Shown here: piece after piece, positions 53,292-61,216 of the stretch
Layout of the letters: every line of letters starts with the position of its first letter
How positions within the stretch are numbered: the stretch's first letter is position 1
Assembly (NCBI GenBank): GCA_023955225.1
Contig: JAGSGJ010000001.1
Span: 1 to 64,000 of the forward strand
DNA: 64,000 nucleotides
Reading direction: 5' to 3'
DNA from: Sulfurovum sp.
GTDB taxonomy: Bacteria; Campylobacterota; Campylobacteria; Campylobacterales; Sulfurovaceae
The notes under the pieces: generated by a model
Told to the model about the DNA's origin: nothing
Database searches by the model: none
The model's input: only the letters and a program-made list of their open reading frames with translations
Made by a program: the position numbers and the translations under genes

Positions 53292-54932
53292 TTATACCAA
53301 ACAGGTTTTATTTTTAAGTAATTCATTTAAAATTTCATGATTTAAACTATAGTCTACCGCTAAATCTATCAAGTGTACACCTTTACTATTGATGGCATTG
53401 TCTAAAATAATATGAAAGTCATCACAGGAAGTTGCCCTATACCCCATAGCACCATACGCTTGCGCATATTGGACAAAATCAGGATTGTTATAGTCTAATC
53501 CAAAATTATCAAATCCCATACCTTCCTGTTTCCATTTGATCATACCATAGGCATTATCATTTAAAATGATAACTATAAGATCTAACTCCAGTCGTACCGC
53601 AGTTTCCAACTCTTGAGAGTTCATCATAAAGCCACCATCGCCACACACAGCTATAACTTTTTTATCCGGATGAACGATTTTAGCCGCTATTGCAGAAGCA
53701 AGACCTGCACCCATAGTGGCTAATGCATTATCGAGCAAGAGTGTATTTGGCATAAAACATTTATAATTACGTGCGAACCATATTTTATAGATACCATTGT
53801 CTAAAGTTAAGATCCCATCTTTTGGCAAAACATCCCTAATGTCTTTAAGTGCTCTTTGAGGTAATATCGGAAATCTATCATCTTTAAAATATTTCACTAT
53901 ATGCCCTTGTGATTCATCTTGAACGCGCATAAAGTATGTAAAATCCCAATGTTCCTGTTTTTGTGCAAGTAATGTCAAAGACTCAATATTACAAGCGATA
54001 TCGCCTATCACATCAAGTTGAGGGAAATAAGTACCATCCACATCAGAAGATGAAAAATTAATATGTATGACTTTTGTTCCTCCTTCTTGCATGAAAAATG
54101 GTGGTTTTTCAATAATGTCATGTCCAACATTGATGATCAAGTCCGCTCTTTCTATCGCACAATGAAGATAATCGTTATCGGAGAGTGCAGCCGTCCCGAG
54201 GTATAAAGGATGGAACTCACTAATAACCCCTTTTCCCATTTGAGTCATGAAAAATGGTATACCAAGTTTGTCTATAAAGTCTTTCATAGCTGAACCAATA
54301 CGCGTACGGTTCGCTCCGGCACCAATTAAGACCAATGGCATTTTCGCTTTATATAGCATACTTATAGCACTATCTAAGCTTGCATTTCGAGCGATTGGAT
54401 TAGAGTGTTTATAGACAGGAAATATTTGTTCATCTACTTCTTCTCTAGCGATATCTTCAGGTAGTTCAATATGTACTGCGCCTGGTCTTTCCTCTGAAGC
54501 GATCTTAAAACACTCACGTACCATCGAAGCGATTTTGTTACCATTAACCACTTGCTTAGAATATTGTGTAATGGGTTTCATCATGTGCACAACATCTATG
54601 ATCTGAAAACGCCCTTGCTTACTTTTTTTGATCGGCTTCTGACCCGTTATCATCAACATAGGCATACCTCCTAAGTTGGCATAAGCCGCAGGTGTAACAA
54701 GATTGGTTGCACCTGGTCCCAAAGTAGAAATACACACACCGACTTTCCCCGTTAAACGTCCATAGGTTGCAGCCATGAAACCTGCACCCTGTTCATGACG
54801 GGTCAAAATAAGTTGTATGTTGGAGTCTCGTAATGAATTTAAAAGATCCAAGTTTTCCTCTCCTGGAATACCAAAGATATACTCAACACCCTCATTTTCT
54901 AACGCTTTTATAAATAGATCCGACGCTTTCAT
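53292..54932 (-). CDS. Acetolactate synthase-like TPP enzyme
   Basis: A 546-residue thiamine-diphosphate enzyme. The catalytic Glu lies in RHEQGAGFMAATYGR, and the TPP motif is GDGGFMMNSQELETAVRLELDLIVIILNDNAYGM. It resembles IlvB/AlsS without a regulatory subunit gene. It and the ALDH gene downstream look cotranscribed; similar pairs occur in other bacteria as acetolactate-synthase-like plus ALDH. The joint pathway (2-oxoacid or aldehyde metabolism) is not established. Confidence 0.88.
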   Translation of the reverse strand: MKASDLFIKALENEGVEYIFGIPGEENLDLLNSLRDSNIQLILTRHEQGAGFMAATYGRLTGKVGVCISTLGPGATNLVTPAAYANLGGMPMLMITGQKPIKKSKQGRFQIIDVVHMMKPITQYSKQVVNGNKIASMVRECFKIASEERPGAVHIELPEDIAREEVDEQIFPVYKHSNPIARNASLDSAISMLYKAKMPLVLIGAGANRTRIGSAMKDFIDKLGIPFFMTQMGKGVISEFHPLYLGTAALSDNDYLHCAIERADLIINVGHDIIEKPPFFMQEGGTKVIHINFSSSDVDGTYFPQLDVIGDIACNIESLTLLAQKQEHWDFTYFMRVQDESQGHIVKYFKDDRFPILPQRALKDIRDVLPKDGILTLDNGIYKIWFARNYKCFMPNTLLLDNALATMGAGLASAIAAKIVHPDKKVIAVCGDGGFMMNSQELETAVRLELDLIVIILNDNAYGMIKWKQEGMGFDNFGLDYNNPDFVQYAQAYGAMGYRATSCDDFHIILDNAINSKGVHLIDLAVDYSLNHEILNELLKNKTCLV

Positions 54933-55239
54933 TTAGTATAATCCTTTTTATTTTCCTCTACTATATTAACAAAAAGTAATGTCAATGTAAAATGCTCACC
55001 ACAATATACGAAATACGCATTCATCACTTCTTTCTCATAGTTAAAGTCTATTCCGGACAGTATAAAATTAATGTGTGTATTAAGTGTGGACTATATATTT
55101 CCTCACACTGCCTAAGTCGACTTAATGAAAAAATACAGAGGATGGAAACCTTATAAAGTTATATATTTTATGAGGTTTTAAGGAAGCGTTGAAAGTTTTG
55201 ATATAGATCAAATGAAAAAACGAGTGGCTGAAAATTTAA
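54933..55239. other. 307-bp intergenic region with an FNR-type box
   Basis: AT-rich region between the TPP-enzyme start and the pirin gene end. The only clear signal is TTGATATAGATCAA at 55198-55211. A 31-codon plus-strand frame at 55212 overlaps the pirin gene and is not accepted. Confidence 0.5.
55198..55211. promoter_or_regulatory. Perfect FNR/DNR-type palindrome
   Basis: TTGATATAGATCAA fits the consensus TTGAT-N4-ATCAA exactly. It lies 29 nt from the 3' end of the pirin gene, with no plus-strand gene following and about 280 nt from the TPP-enzyme start. Confidence 0.5.
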
Positions 55240-55953
55240 TCAAACTTTTACATCAACCTCTTTTACCATCTCTACCAACAATATGTGAGCTTTATCAATA
55301 CCTGTAATACTAATATTTTCATCTATGACTTCTGCTGCATCACCAGACTCGAACAATGTGCCATTAATATCAGCTCTACCTTCCATCAATTTAACATAAA
55401 TCTGTCTTGTGCTTCCTACTTCAAATCCAATCTCTTGAGTATCATCAAGTTCACAAGCGTACATTGATGCATCTTGGTAAATAAAGATATGAGCATCGCT
55501 ACCTTTTGGACCAACTAGATAAAGCCATTGATTTTTACGTTCTTCTACTTTAAATGATTTTGAACCATATTGAGGTTCTAAGTTTTTATCGTGAGGGATT
55601 ATCCAAGTTTGAACAAGATGGACTAAGTCATCTCCATCATTCATCTCTGAATGTGTTATGCCAGTTCCAGCTGATAAGTATTGGATAGCACCTCTTCCTA
55701 AACTCTCTTTGTTCCCCATTGAATCAGCATGCGTGAGCTCACCACTTAACACATAACTAATAATCTCCATATCTCTATGAGGATGTGTGCCAAAACCTGT
55801 ATGTGGTTGCACAATGTCATCATTCATTACACGCAGGGAGCCAAACCGAACATTGTCCATATTATGGTATTCTGCAAATGAAAAATGAAAACGACTTCTC
55901 AACCAACCATGTTCTGCTGTAAACAAGGAATTAAATGGGATATGTCTTAACAT
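55240..55953 (-). CDS. Pirin-family protein
   Basis: A 237-residue bicupin. The metal site is formed by TGFGTHPHRDMEIISYVLSG and HADSMGNKE, followed by GTGITHSEMND (fourth ligands). It resembles YhhW, a quercetin 2,3-dioxygenase-like pirin. No strong Shine-Dalgarno is present. It stands alone; the natural substrate of such pirins is unknown. Confidence 0.9.
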   Translation of the reverse strand: MLRHIPFNSLFTAEHGWLRSRFHFSFAEYHNMDNVRFGSLRVMNDDIVQPHTGFGTHPHRDMEIISYVLSGELTHADSMGNKESLGRGAIQYLSAGTGITHSEMNDGDDLVHLVQTWIIPHDKNLEPQYGSKSFKVEERKNQWLYLVGPKGSDAHIFIYQDASMYACELDDTQEIGFEVGSTRQIYVKLMEGRADINGTLFESGDAAEVIDENISITGIDKAHILLVEMVKEVDVKV

Positions 55954-56101
55954 AATATATTCTTTTTTAAATTATTTTTTAGTCAATTTAATTATAACAA
56001 TAGTAAATTAATTAATGCGTTAATACAGAATTGATTTGTAGTAAAATATAATGCTGATTGAGAACTGATTAATGTAGAAGAGAAAAACGATTTTATAATT
56101 C

Positions 56102-56221
56102 TATATTATAGAATACTAGTGCGCTTGTGTACCTTGTCCATCATCTGGTGGGACACTTATGTCAATACAGAATATCCTACAAAGAAAACTCTCAGAAGAT
56201 ATTAGAGTTTTGACAGTATAG
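56102..56221 (+). pseudogene. Decayed NifU C-terminal domain copy
   Basis: From 56120 the frame reads CACVPCPSSGGTLMSIQNIL and ends DIRVLTV at TAG 56219-56221. It parallels the C-terminus of the intact NifU-domain protein at 57907-58191 (GACGSCESSGGTLVSIQKIL ... IRVYAI), keeping the C-x2-C pair, SSGGTL and IRV. A stop (56117-56119) and another further upstream interrupt the preceding codons (FYIIEY). No start is left. Confidence 0.7.
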
Positions 56222-56288
56222 ATTTAGGGGTCTGAGCATTAAATTCTAAAGCCAGTTATATTTCAACTATCATTCGAGGTAGGCTACT

Positions 56289-57191
56289 TTAATTACGTAA
56301 TTTAAAAAAAGTAGAACCAGAGAGGAACCAACCCTCTCTGGCTTCTTTTTTTAAGTCTGGGTAAGCAAGGAGTGAGGCGGGATAAAGATCATTGAGTTTG
56401 GCAGGGTCTGAGACAAGGTCTAAAATGTTTTTTGAGTCTAGTTTGTCCCAACCCTCAAATGAAGATAAAGAGATGTCAGCTAAAGGACGTTCCTTAAATG
56501 TTTTGGAAATAACAGTCCTATCACACCCTATGTCTGGTGTATAGAGTTCCAAACTAAGTGGTTCCTCTTCAAAAGGCTCAACAATTTCTCCAAAACCTGA
56601 AATATTTGCAGAGGGATAATTATAGATAAAAAAAGGCAAGTCAGCACCTATGGTACTGCCTATTTTTGCCAGTTCACCACTGCTTAGTATAAGGTTACAT
56701 ACCTCTTTAACCAAACACATAAAAGCTGCCGCATCAGAAGAACCTCCGCCTAGACCTGATTGAGAAGGAATACGTTTAGTTACTACAACTTTATGTTCAT
56801 AAAAGAAGTCTACAATGTCTGAGTCTGAAGTATAGTCAATGAGTGCGTTGTAGGCTTTGTAAATGGTATTAGATTCTAAAGGGATGTCATCACACCCCTC
56901 AATGCTAAAGGTTTCACATTTGCATGGCACAAAGCTTATAGTATCATACAACTCTTCTACTCGTATAAAACGAGAAAGTAAGGTATAACACCCATCTTTA
57001 TGTCCAGTAATTTTTAAAAATATATTTACTTTTGCGTGGGCTTTGATACTGTAACCAGAATCACTTGTCTCTATATATGATTTCCCTCTATTCGGATGCT
57101 TCGACTTAGTGTTGTTTTGTTGATCTATCAAGGTAGCAATACTATCAATATCCCAAAACCCACCCTCATCTCCACCTTCAAAACCACCCAT
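56289..57191 (-). CDS. ispE: 4-diphosphocytidyl-2-C-methyl-D-erythritol kinase
   Basis: A 300-residue GHMP kinase of the MEP isoprenoid pathway. The Lys/Asn substrate motif is AHAKVNIFLKITGHKDGCY and the ATP motif is PSQSGLGGGSSDAAA; FLSGSTFFKL near the end replaces the usual MSGSGS-type motif. The domain normally starts within a few residues of the first motif, but this frame begins about 47 residues earlier with a Gly/Asp-rich segment (MGGFEGGDEGGFWDIDS) preceded by AGAAGG. No later ATG/GTG suits, so the extension seems real. Confidence 0.88.
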   Translation of the reverse strand: MGGFEGGDEGGFWDIDSIATLIDQQNNTKSKHPNRGKSYIETSDSGYSIKAHAKVNIFLKITGHKDGCYTLLSRFIRVEELYDTISFVPCKCETFSIEGCDDIPLESNTIYKAYNALIDYTSDSDIVDFFYEHKVVVTKRIPSQSGLGGGSSDAAAFMCLVKEVCNLILSSGELAKIGSTIGADLPFFIYNYPSANISGFGEIVEPFEEEPLSLELYTPDIGCDRTVISKTFKERPLADISLSSFEGWDKLDSKNILDLVSDPAKLNDLYPASLLAYPDLKKEAREGWFLSGSTFFKLRN

Positions 57192-57458
57192 AACTAAAAC
57201 CTTCTCCTAGAAATTATCTGATTATTATACTAAAACATTATATTCAGACTATTGAAGTCAGGTGAGAAAGGAGCTACTTTTACCTTTTTTATGAGTATTT
57301 AGCCTTCGTATCGAAGCAATAGCCCCAGGGGTTGAAAGTTCATTTTTCCTATCTCGCTACACTCTTAAAAATACCCCAGTCTGATTTTATAAATATACGT
57401 CATATGAAGTAAGCTATATTTTTTAGCTATAATCCTGTATAAAAAAGGATAACAGACT

Positions 57459-57755
57459 ATGAACCCCTCTAATAAAGAGATGCAACTATGTAAAAACTGT
57501 CAGCTCTATGCATATTTACTGGTATCACTAGGTAAAGAAATTCCTGAAGAGATACAAGATTGTATAGACTCTTATGACTACGTTATAAACTGCGTAGCAG
57601 AGCTGTCTAAAGCACTTAAAGGCTTAGATAGTGATACGTTCGATAGGATAGTAAATAATAAAGAATTGCTAGAGTCACGTGAGCTTGCGTACTGGTGGGA
57701 GATGCAGCAAGAGGCTGATAGGCTTCATGACACCTTAGGTACCACGTGCATATAG
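57459..57755 (+). CDS. Hypothetical protein with an N-terminal CxxC
   Basis: A 98-residue soluble protein with CKNCQ near residue 11 and further Cys at about 33, 45 and 97. Mostly helical and acidic; it ends TLGTTCI. AAAAAGGATAACAG precedes the ATG. Could bind metal; no family recognised. A hairpin follows at 57760. Confidence 0.68.
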   Translation: MNPSNKEMQLCKNCQLYAYLLVSLGKEIPEEIQDCIDSYDYVINCVAELSKALKGLDSDTFDRIVNNKELLESRELAYWWEMQQEADRLHDTLGTTCI

Positions 57756-57759
57756 TGTG

Positions 57760-57795
57760 AAAGGTGATAGGCTACTTTAGTACGCTATCCCTTTT
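57760..57795 (+). terminator. Imperfect terminator hairpin
   Basis: AAAGG-T-GATAG pairs with CTATC-C-CTTTT around a 14-nt loop, ending in a short T-run, 5 nt after the preceding stop codon. Confidence 0.5.
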
Positions 57796-57906
57796 ACCCT
57801 TATTTAATCTTCATAAGTTGCTGAAGTGTAATCGAATGAGAATTTCATTTCTCTACTAATTTCCTCTTGCACATCATCTATAATTTCATGACTATTCCTT
57901 ACAATA

Positions 57907-58191
57907 TTAAATTGCGTAAACTCTAATATTATGAGTTTCAAGTTGCCCATTCAAGATTTTTTGGATTGATACCAGAGTTCCACCTGAACTCTCACATGAA
58001 CCACAAGCTCCCACATATGAAATATAAACATCCGTCATTCCATTTGTTTCTTTAACATCAATGAAATCTAAATCTCCATTATCTGCTTGTAGAAACTCTC
58101 TAATCTTATCATCTATAATTGCATCAATGGCATTTATTTTTTGAACAAGACTCATGTCTTCAAATTTTACTTCTAATTCAGTGTTTTCCAT
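57907..58191 (-). CDS. NifU C-terminal-domain Fe-S scaffold protein
   Basis: A 94-residue protein consisting of the NifU/Nfu C-terminal domain: LVQKINAIDAIIDDKIREFL, then DVYISYVGACGSCESSGGTL with the [4Fe-4S]-binding CxxC, and LVSIQKILNGQL. It carries Fe-S clusters to apoproteins. ATG 58191 has AAGGA seven bases upstream, better than the longer frame's start. A decayed relative lies at 56102. Confidence 0.9.
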   Translation of the reverse strand: MENTELEVKFEDMSLVQKINAIDAIIDDKIREFLQADNGDLDFIDVKETNGMTDVYISYVGACGSCESSGGTLVSIQKILNGQLETHNIRVYAI

Positions 58192-58364
58192 AATAATATC
58201 CTTGTTTTTAGATTTAATTATCTTTAAATTCTTAATTTTGGGATTATACACTATAGATACTATCCCTACCTTAGTATTTTTGCTTATTTTAGTATATAAT
58301 CGTAAACTAAAGAAGGTGAAAAGATGAAATATGATGAATATACTATGGTTGGAGTGGAGTAACT

Positions 58365-59087
58365 ATGGCTAATGAAGACCTTTTATATATTGAAGATGCC
58401 AATAAGCGAAAACTATTTTATCGTTTCACCCCTGCATCTATAGTTTCAAATTTTGTTCCATTGCTTGTGATCTTACATGATGAAGAAAGAGCTGAAGCAA
58501 GAAACTTCGAGTATAAGATGTGGAATGTACTCACGCCCCTAGATAATTTCGGATATGAAAATAAAGGTTCTTGCTGGTTGGGGGAGAAGGGAGACTTTTT
58601 TGTCAAAGATCTTTTACAGGAACTTATCGATCAAATCGCCGAAGACCTTGAATGTGAAGATCATATATATTTGTATGGAAGTGGTATGGGAGGCTATGGG
58701 GCCATTTTACACGGTATTTTGTGCAAGGCAAATGCAGTCTATGCACAGGCACCTCACATAAGACTACTAGAAACATACAATGCAGACAGCACAAGGAAAC
58801 GATTTTACGCTTCTGTGTTTTCTGAAACAGTCTCTTCAGAAAATGATCTAAGCAATTTTTTAAACCCTAGAGATTCTTTTCCGATTTTTTATCTGTGTAA
58901 TAATACAGATTCTACTCAAAGTACCAATGAGAGTTCTAGAGAAGATGAAATAGCGTATTTTGTAGATGCATGTAAAAAACATGCCATAAAGTTTGACCTA
59001 GACCATTGTCCACAGTCTAATGATGATGAAAAGCATACATTAAAAGAGGTTTTAGATATGCTTGAACGTGTTACTCCTCAAGCCTAA
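58365..59087 (+). CDS. Alpha/beta-hydrolase-fold protein lacking the Ser nucleophile
   Basis: A 240-residue soluble protein. IYLYGSGMGGYGAILHGIL (residues about 101-119) aligns with the nucleophile elbow of alpha/beta hydrolases of the YGSSMGGY type seen in Asp2/capsule-related families, but the position of the catalytic Ser is Gly107. PLLVILHDEE fits the oxyanion strand, and EKHTLKE could carry the catalytic His. The enzyme is probably inactive or uses another residue. GGAGTAACT precedes the ATG. Role unknown. Confidence 0.72.
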   Translation: MANEDLLYIEDANKRKLFYRFTPASIVSNFVPLLVILHDEERAEARNFEYKMWNVLTPLDNFGYENKGSCWLGEKGDFFVKDLLQELIDQIAEDLECEDHIYLYGSGMGGYGAILHGILCKANAVYAQAPHIRLLETYNADSTRKRFYASVFSETVSSENDLSNFLNPRDSFPIFYLCNNTDSTQSTNESSREDEIAYFVDACKKHAIKFDLDHCPQSNDDEKHTLKEVLDMLERVTPQA

Positions 59088-59128
59088 ATGGCGAGGATGA
59101 CTATCATATACCTCAGAATAATGTAAAT

Positions 59129-59506
59129 TTAAATGCCTAAAAGTTTCATGAAGTTGTTTGCAATCGTCTGACTACGGGTTTTGAAAATATCAGCTGATTC
59201 TTTAGTATAAAGTCTATCTACTGTCTCAAAAAAGAGTTCTAGCCAACGTTCAAATGTCACTCTTTGAAGACCCTAAATATGCATATGTGGTTTGACGGGC
59301 TGACCACTATAGGCGGCATCACCTAAGGTAATAGATGCCCAGAAGTCAGTTAGGATCTTTAAATATTTTTGCCATGCATCACTGATCATCTCATCACCAA
59401 GTTTTTCGATAAAAAAATCAAAAAGCACTTCATCTTTAAGTATCTTACTATAAAAGCGATCAACTAAGATTTTGATATTTTCTCTGGTGATAGTTTGATG
59501 TTGCAT
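59129..59506 (-). pseudogene. Group III truncated haemoglobin interrupted by an amber codon
   Basis: The frame from ATG 59506 reads MQHQTITRENIKILVDRFYS, continues through the haem pocket to KPHMHI, then meets TAG (59273-59275). In the same frame 48 further codons follow (GLQRVTFERWLELFFETVDR ... NNFMKLLGI) to TAA 59129-59131. Together the 125 positions match a full-length group III globin (Ctb-like), with the proximal-His region PHMHI and the FxRWL helix on either side of the stop. A single base change would restore it. AAAAGAG precedes the ATG. Confidence 0.82.
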
Positions 59507-59697
59507 AGATCTCTTTTTTTAAATGGATTATACTCTTTTTAAATTGAAAATAGCGGTCAACCGATTATTATTCTTATGAAACAAAGTAGAAGACTTTATC
59601 CAATAAACATAGCTCTTTTCAGTTGATATACTATAGTGTTGAAAATCTATTTTTTCTCAAATGACACTTACTACTTATAAACAAAAAAGAGTAAAAA

Positions 59698-59766
59698 ATG
59701 GGAAGAAGTAGATATAAAATAGCTAAATCAACTCATCCACACTATTTACAAGAAAGAAGAGTGTAA
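59698..59766 (+). pseudogene. Fragment of a REP-associated tyrosine transposase gene
   Basis: The 22-codon frame MGRSRYKIAKSTHPHYLQER matches the N-terminus typical of REP-associated (Y1, TnpA_REP) transposases (MGRSRYxI...PHF). It ends at TAA after GTG. The rest of the gene is missing, so this is a remnant of a mobile element. Confidence 0.6.
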
Positions 59767-59771
59767 ATAGT
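59741..59771. repeat. 10-bp inverted repeat at the transposase fragment end
   Basis: ACTATTTACA and TGTAAATAGT are perfect inverted arms with an 11-nt spacer, overlapping the fragment's last codons. It could be a REP-like structure or the terminator of the convergent pcm gene. Confidence 0.5.
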
Positions 59772-59797
59772 ATACTCAAACGTTAATAATACACAAG

Positions 59798-60409
59798 TCA
59801 ATATATCAAAGGTACAAAAACAAATCCATAAAACTCTTCTATTTTTATATCTTCTTCTGATACCTTTTTAAATTTATAGATGGAGTTTTCTACAGGTATG
59901 ACAAGTGTACCACCTATCTTCAACTGTAAAAAGAGCTCCTCGGGGATTTCATCTGCAGCGGCAGAGACAAGAATTCTGTCAAACTGTTCTCCTGGCAGAC
60001 CAAGCTTCTCTCCTGCTTGTTTAATGAAGCAATGATTAAAATTAAACTTAGATAAGTTATCCCGCCCCTGTTCTACCAACGCATCCACTCTTTCGACCCC
60101 TGTAACACTTCCCTTTTCTCCCACGATGTGACAAAGCAGTGCTGTAGTCCATCCTGAGCCTGAACCTATGTCAAGTACTTTGTCACCTTTTTGTGGTGCA
60201 AGCTGTTCAAGCATGAAGGCTACTGTAGAAGGTTGAGAGATCGTTTGGCTATTTCCTATGGGTATGGGAGCATCTATATAAGTATGTTCTGCAAAGGATG
60301 CAGGTACAAAATATTTTCTGTCTACTGCTCTGAATGCATCAATGATATGTGGACTCTTCAGCATATTTGAGAAGATCATGTCATCGACAAGAAGATCCAT
60401 TGTTTTCAT
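59798..60409 (-). CDS. pcm: Protein-L-isoaspartate O-methyltransferase
   Basis: A 203-residue SAM methyltransferase that repairs isoaspartyl residues. Family motifs include RKYFVP, IPIGNSQTISQPSTVAFMLEQL, VLDIGSGSGWTTALL (motif I) and DRILVSAAADEIPE (motif II). The ATG directly follows the MEMO-family stop codon (TAG-ATG), with GGAG inside that gene, so it is coupled. Length is normal. Confidence 0.92.
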   Translation of the reverse strand: MKTMDLLVDDMIFSNMLKSPHIIDAFRAVDRKYFVPASFAEHTYIDAPIPIGNSQTISQPSTVAFMLEQLAPQKGDKVLDIGSGSGWTTALLCHIVGEKGSVTGVERVDALVEQGRDNLSKFNFNHCFIKQAGEKLGLPGEQFDRILVSAAADEIPEELFLQLKIGGTLVIPVENSIYKFKKVSEEDIKIEEFYGFVFVPLIY

Positions 60410-61216
60410 CTACTGCTCCACAAATGCTGCACTCATATAACCAACTACCTGTGTTTCATCCCCACTTGCATCTGCACTCGTACGATAATCAAGTAATATA
60501 GATTTCAAACTTTTCTTTTTCGCAGAAATCAACATCGCTTCCACACCGATCTTTCCACAGGCTTCACACCCTTGATGCAACTCAACTGTACTTAGTTCTT
60601 TAATCGCATCCAAACAGATATTATCGAGCGTATTGGCCTTTTTGATATCATAATAGTGGCTCAGATCCGTACTGATTACTACCGCTGTCTCGGGATCATC
60701 AAGAAGATAGTCAATTACCTCTGCAAGTTTTTCAGGTGACTCATCACCATAGACCAACTCAACAACTGAGACTTCAGGTGTATAGGTTTTGACAAAAGGT
60801 ATTTGTACTTCTGTGCTGTGTTCATGGTGGGCTTCAGGTACAAACCCTATATCAAATCTCTCTTTCAGGTCAGCTACCAATGGTTTATCGATAAGCAATG
60901 CACCAAGAGGTGTATGATATGTATCAAATTCAGAGATGCTGGTTCCTTTAAGATATACTCGGTGGCTAGGTCCGATTATCACTACACGCTTAACATCTGA
61001 ATTGGCTAATAGTCTTAATGCTATGTTCGCCGTAAAACCACTATATACATACCCCGCATGCGGCACAATGACTGCTCTTGGCTTAAGCTGTAAAACACCA
61101 TCATTCTCTTTCAAATGTTCATCCAGTATTTGATTGTAATGCTCCAGCATTGATTGTATCTCATCAGGATTGGATGGATAGAATTGTCCTGCAACTGATG
61201 TTTCTCTTGTACTCAT
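60410..61216 (-). CDS. amrB: MEMO1-family protein (AmmeMemoRadiSam system protein B)
   Basis: A 268-residue member of the MEMO family, related to class III dioxygenases. Conserved parts are AGQFYPSNPDEI, VPHAGYVYSGFTANIALR (metal His), GPSHRVYLKGTSISEFDTYHTPLG, EHSTEVQIPFVK and STDLSHYYD, and a Cys-rich HQGCEACG. ATG 61216 overlaps the radical SAM stop (ATGA), with GGAG seven bases upstream. Function biochemically undefined. Confidence 0.9.
   Translation of the reverse strand: MSTRETSVAGQFYPSNPDEIQSMLEHYNQILDEHLKENDGVLQLKPRAVIVPHAGYVYSGFTANIALRLLANSDVKRVVIIGPSHRVYLKGTSISEFDTYHTPLGALLIDKPLVADLKERFDIGFVPEAHHEHSTEVQIPFVKTYTPEVSVVELVYGDESPEKLAEVIDYLLDDPETAVVISTDLSHYYDIKKANTLDNICLDAIKELSTVELHQGCEACGKIGVEAMLISAKKKSLKSILLDYRTSADASGDETQVVGYMSAAFVEQ

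Noticed and set aside
55212..55307. 31-codon plus-strand frame starting just after the FNR-type box
   Set aside because: Most of it overlaps the pirin gene on the other strand and no Shine-Dalgarno precedes it.
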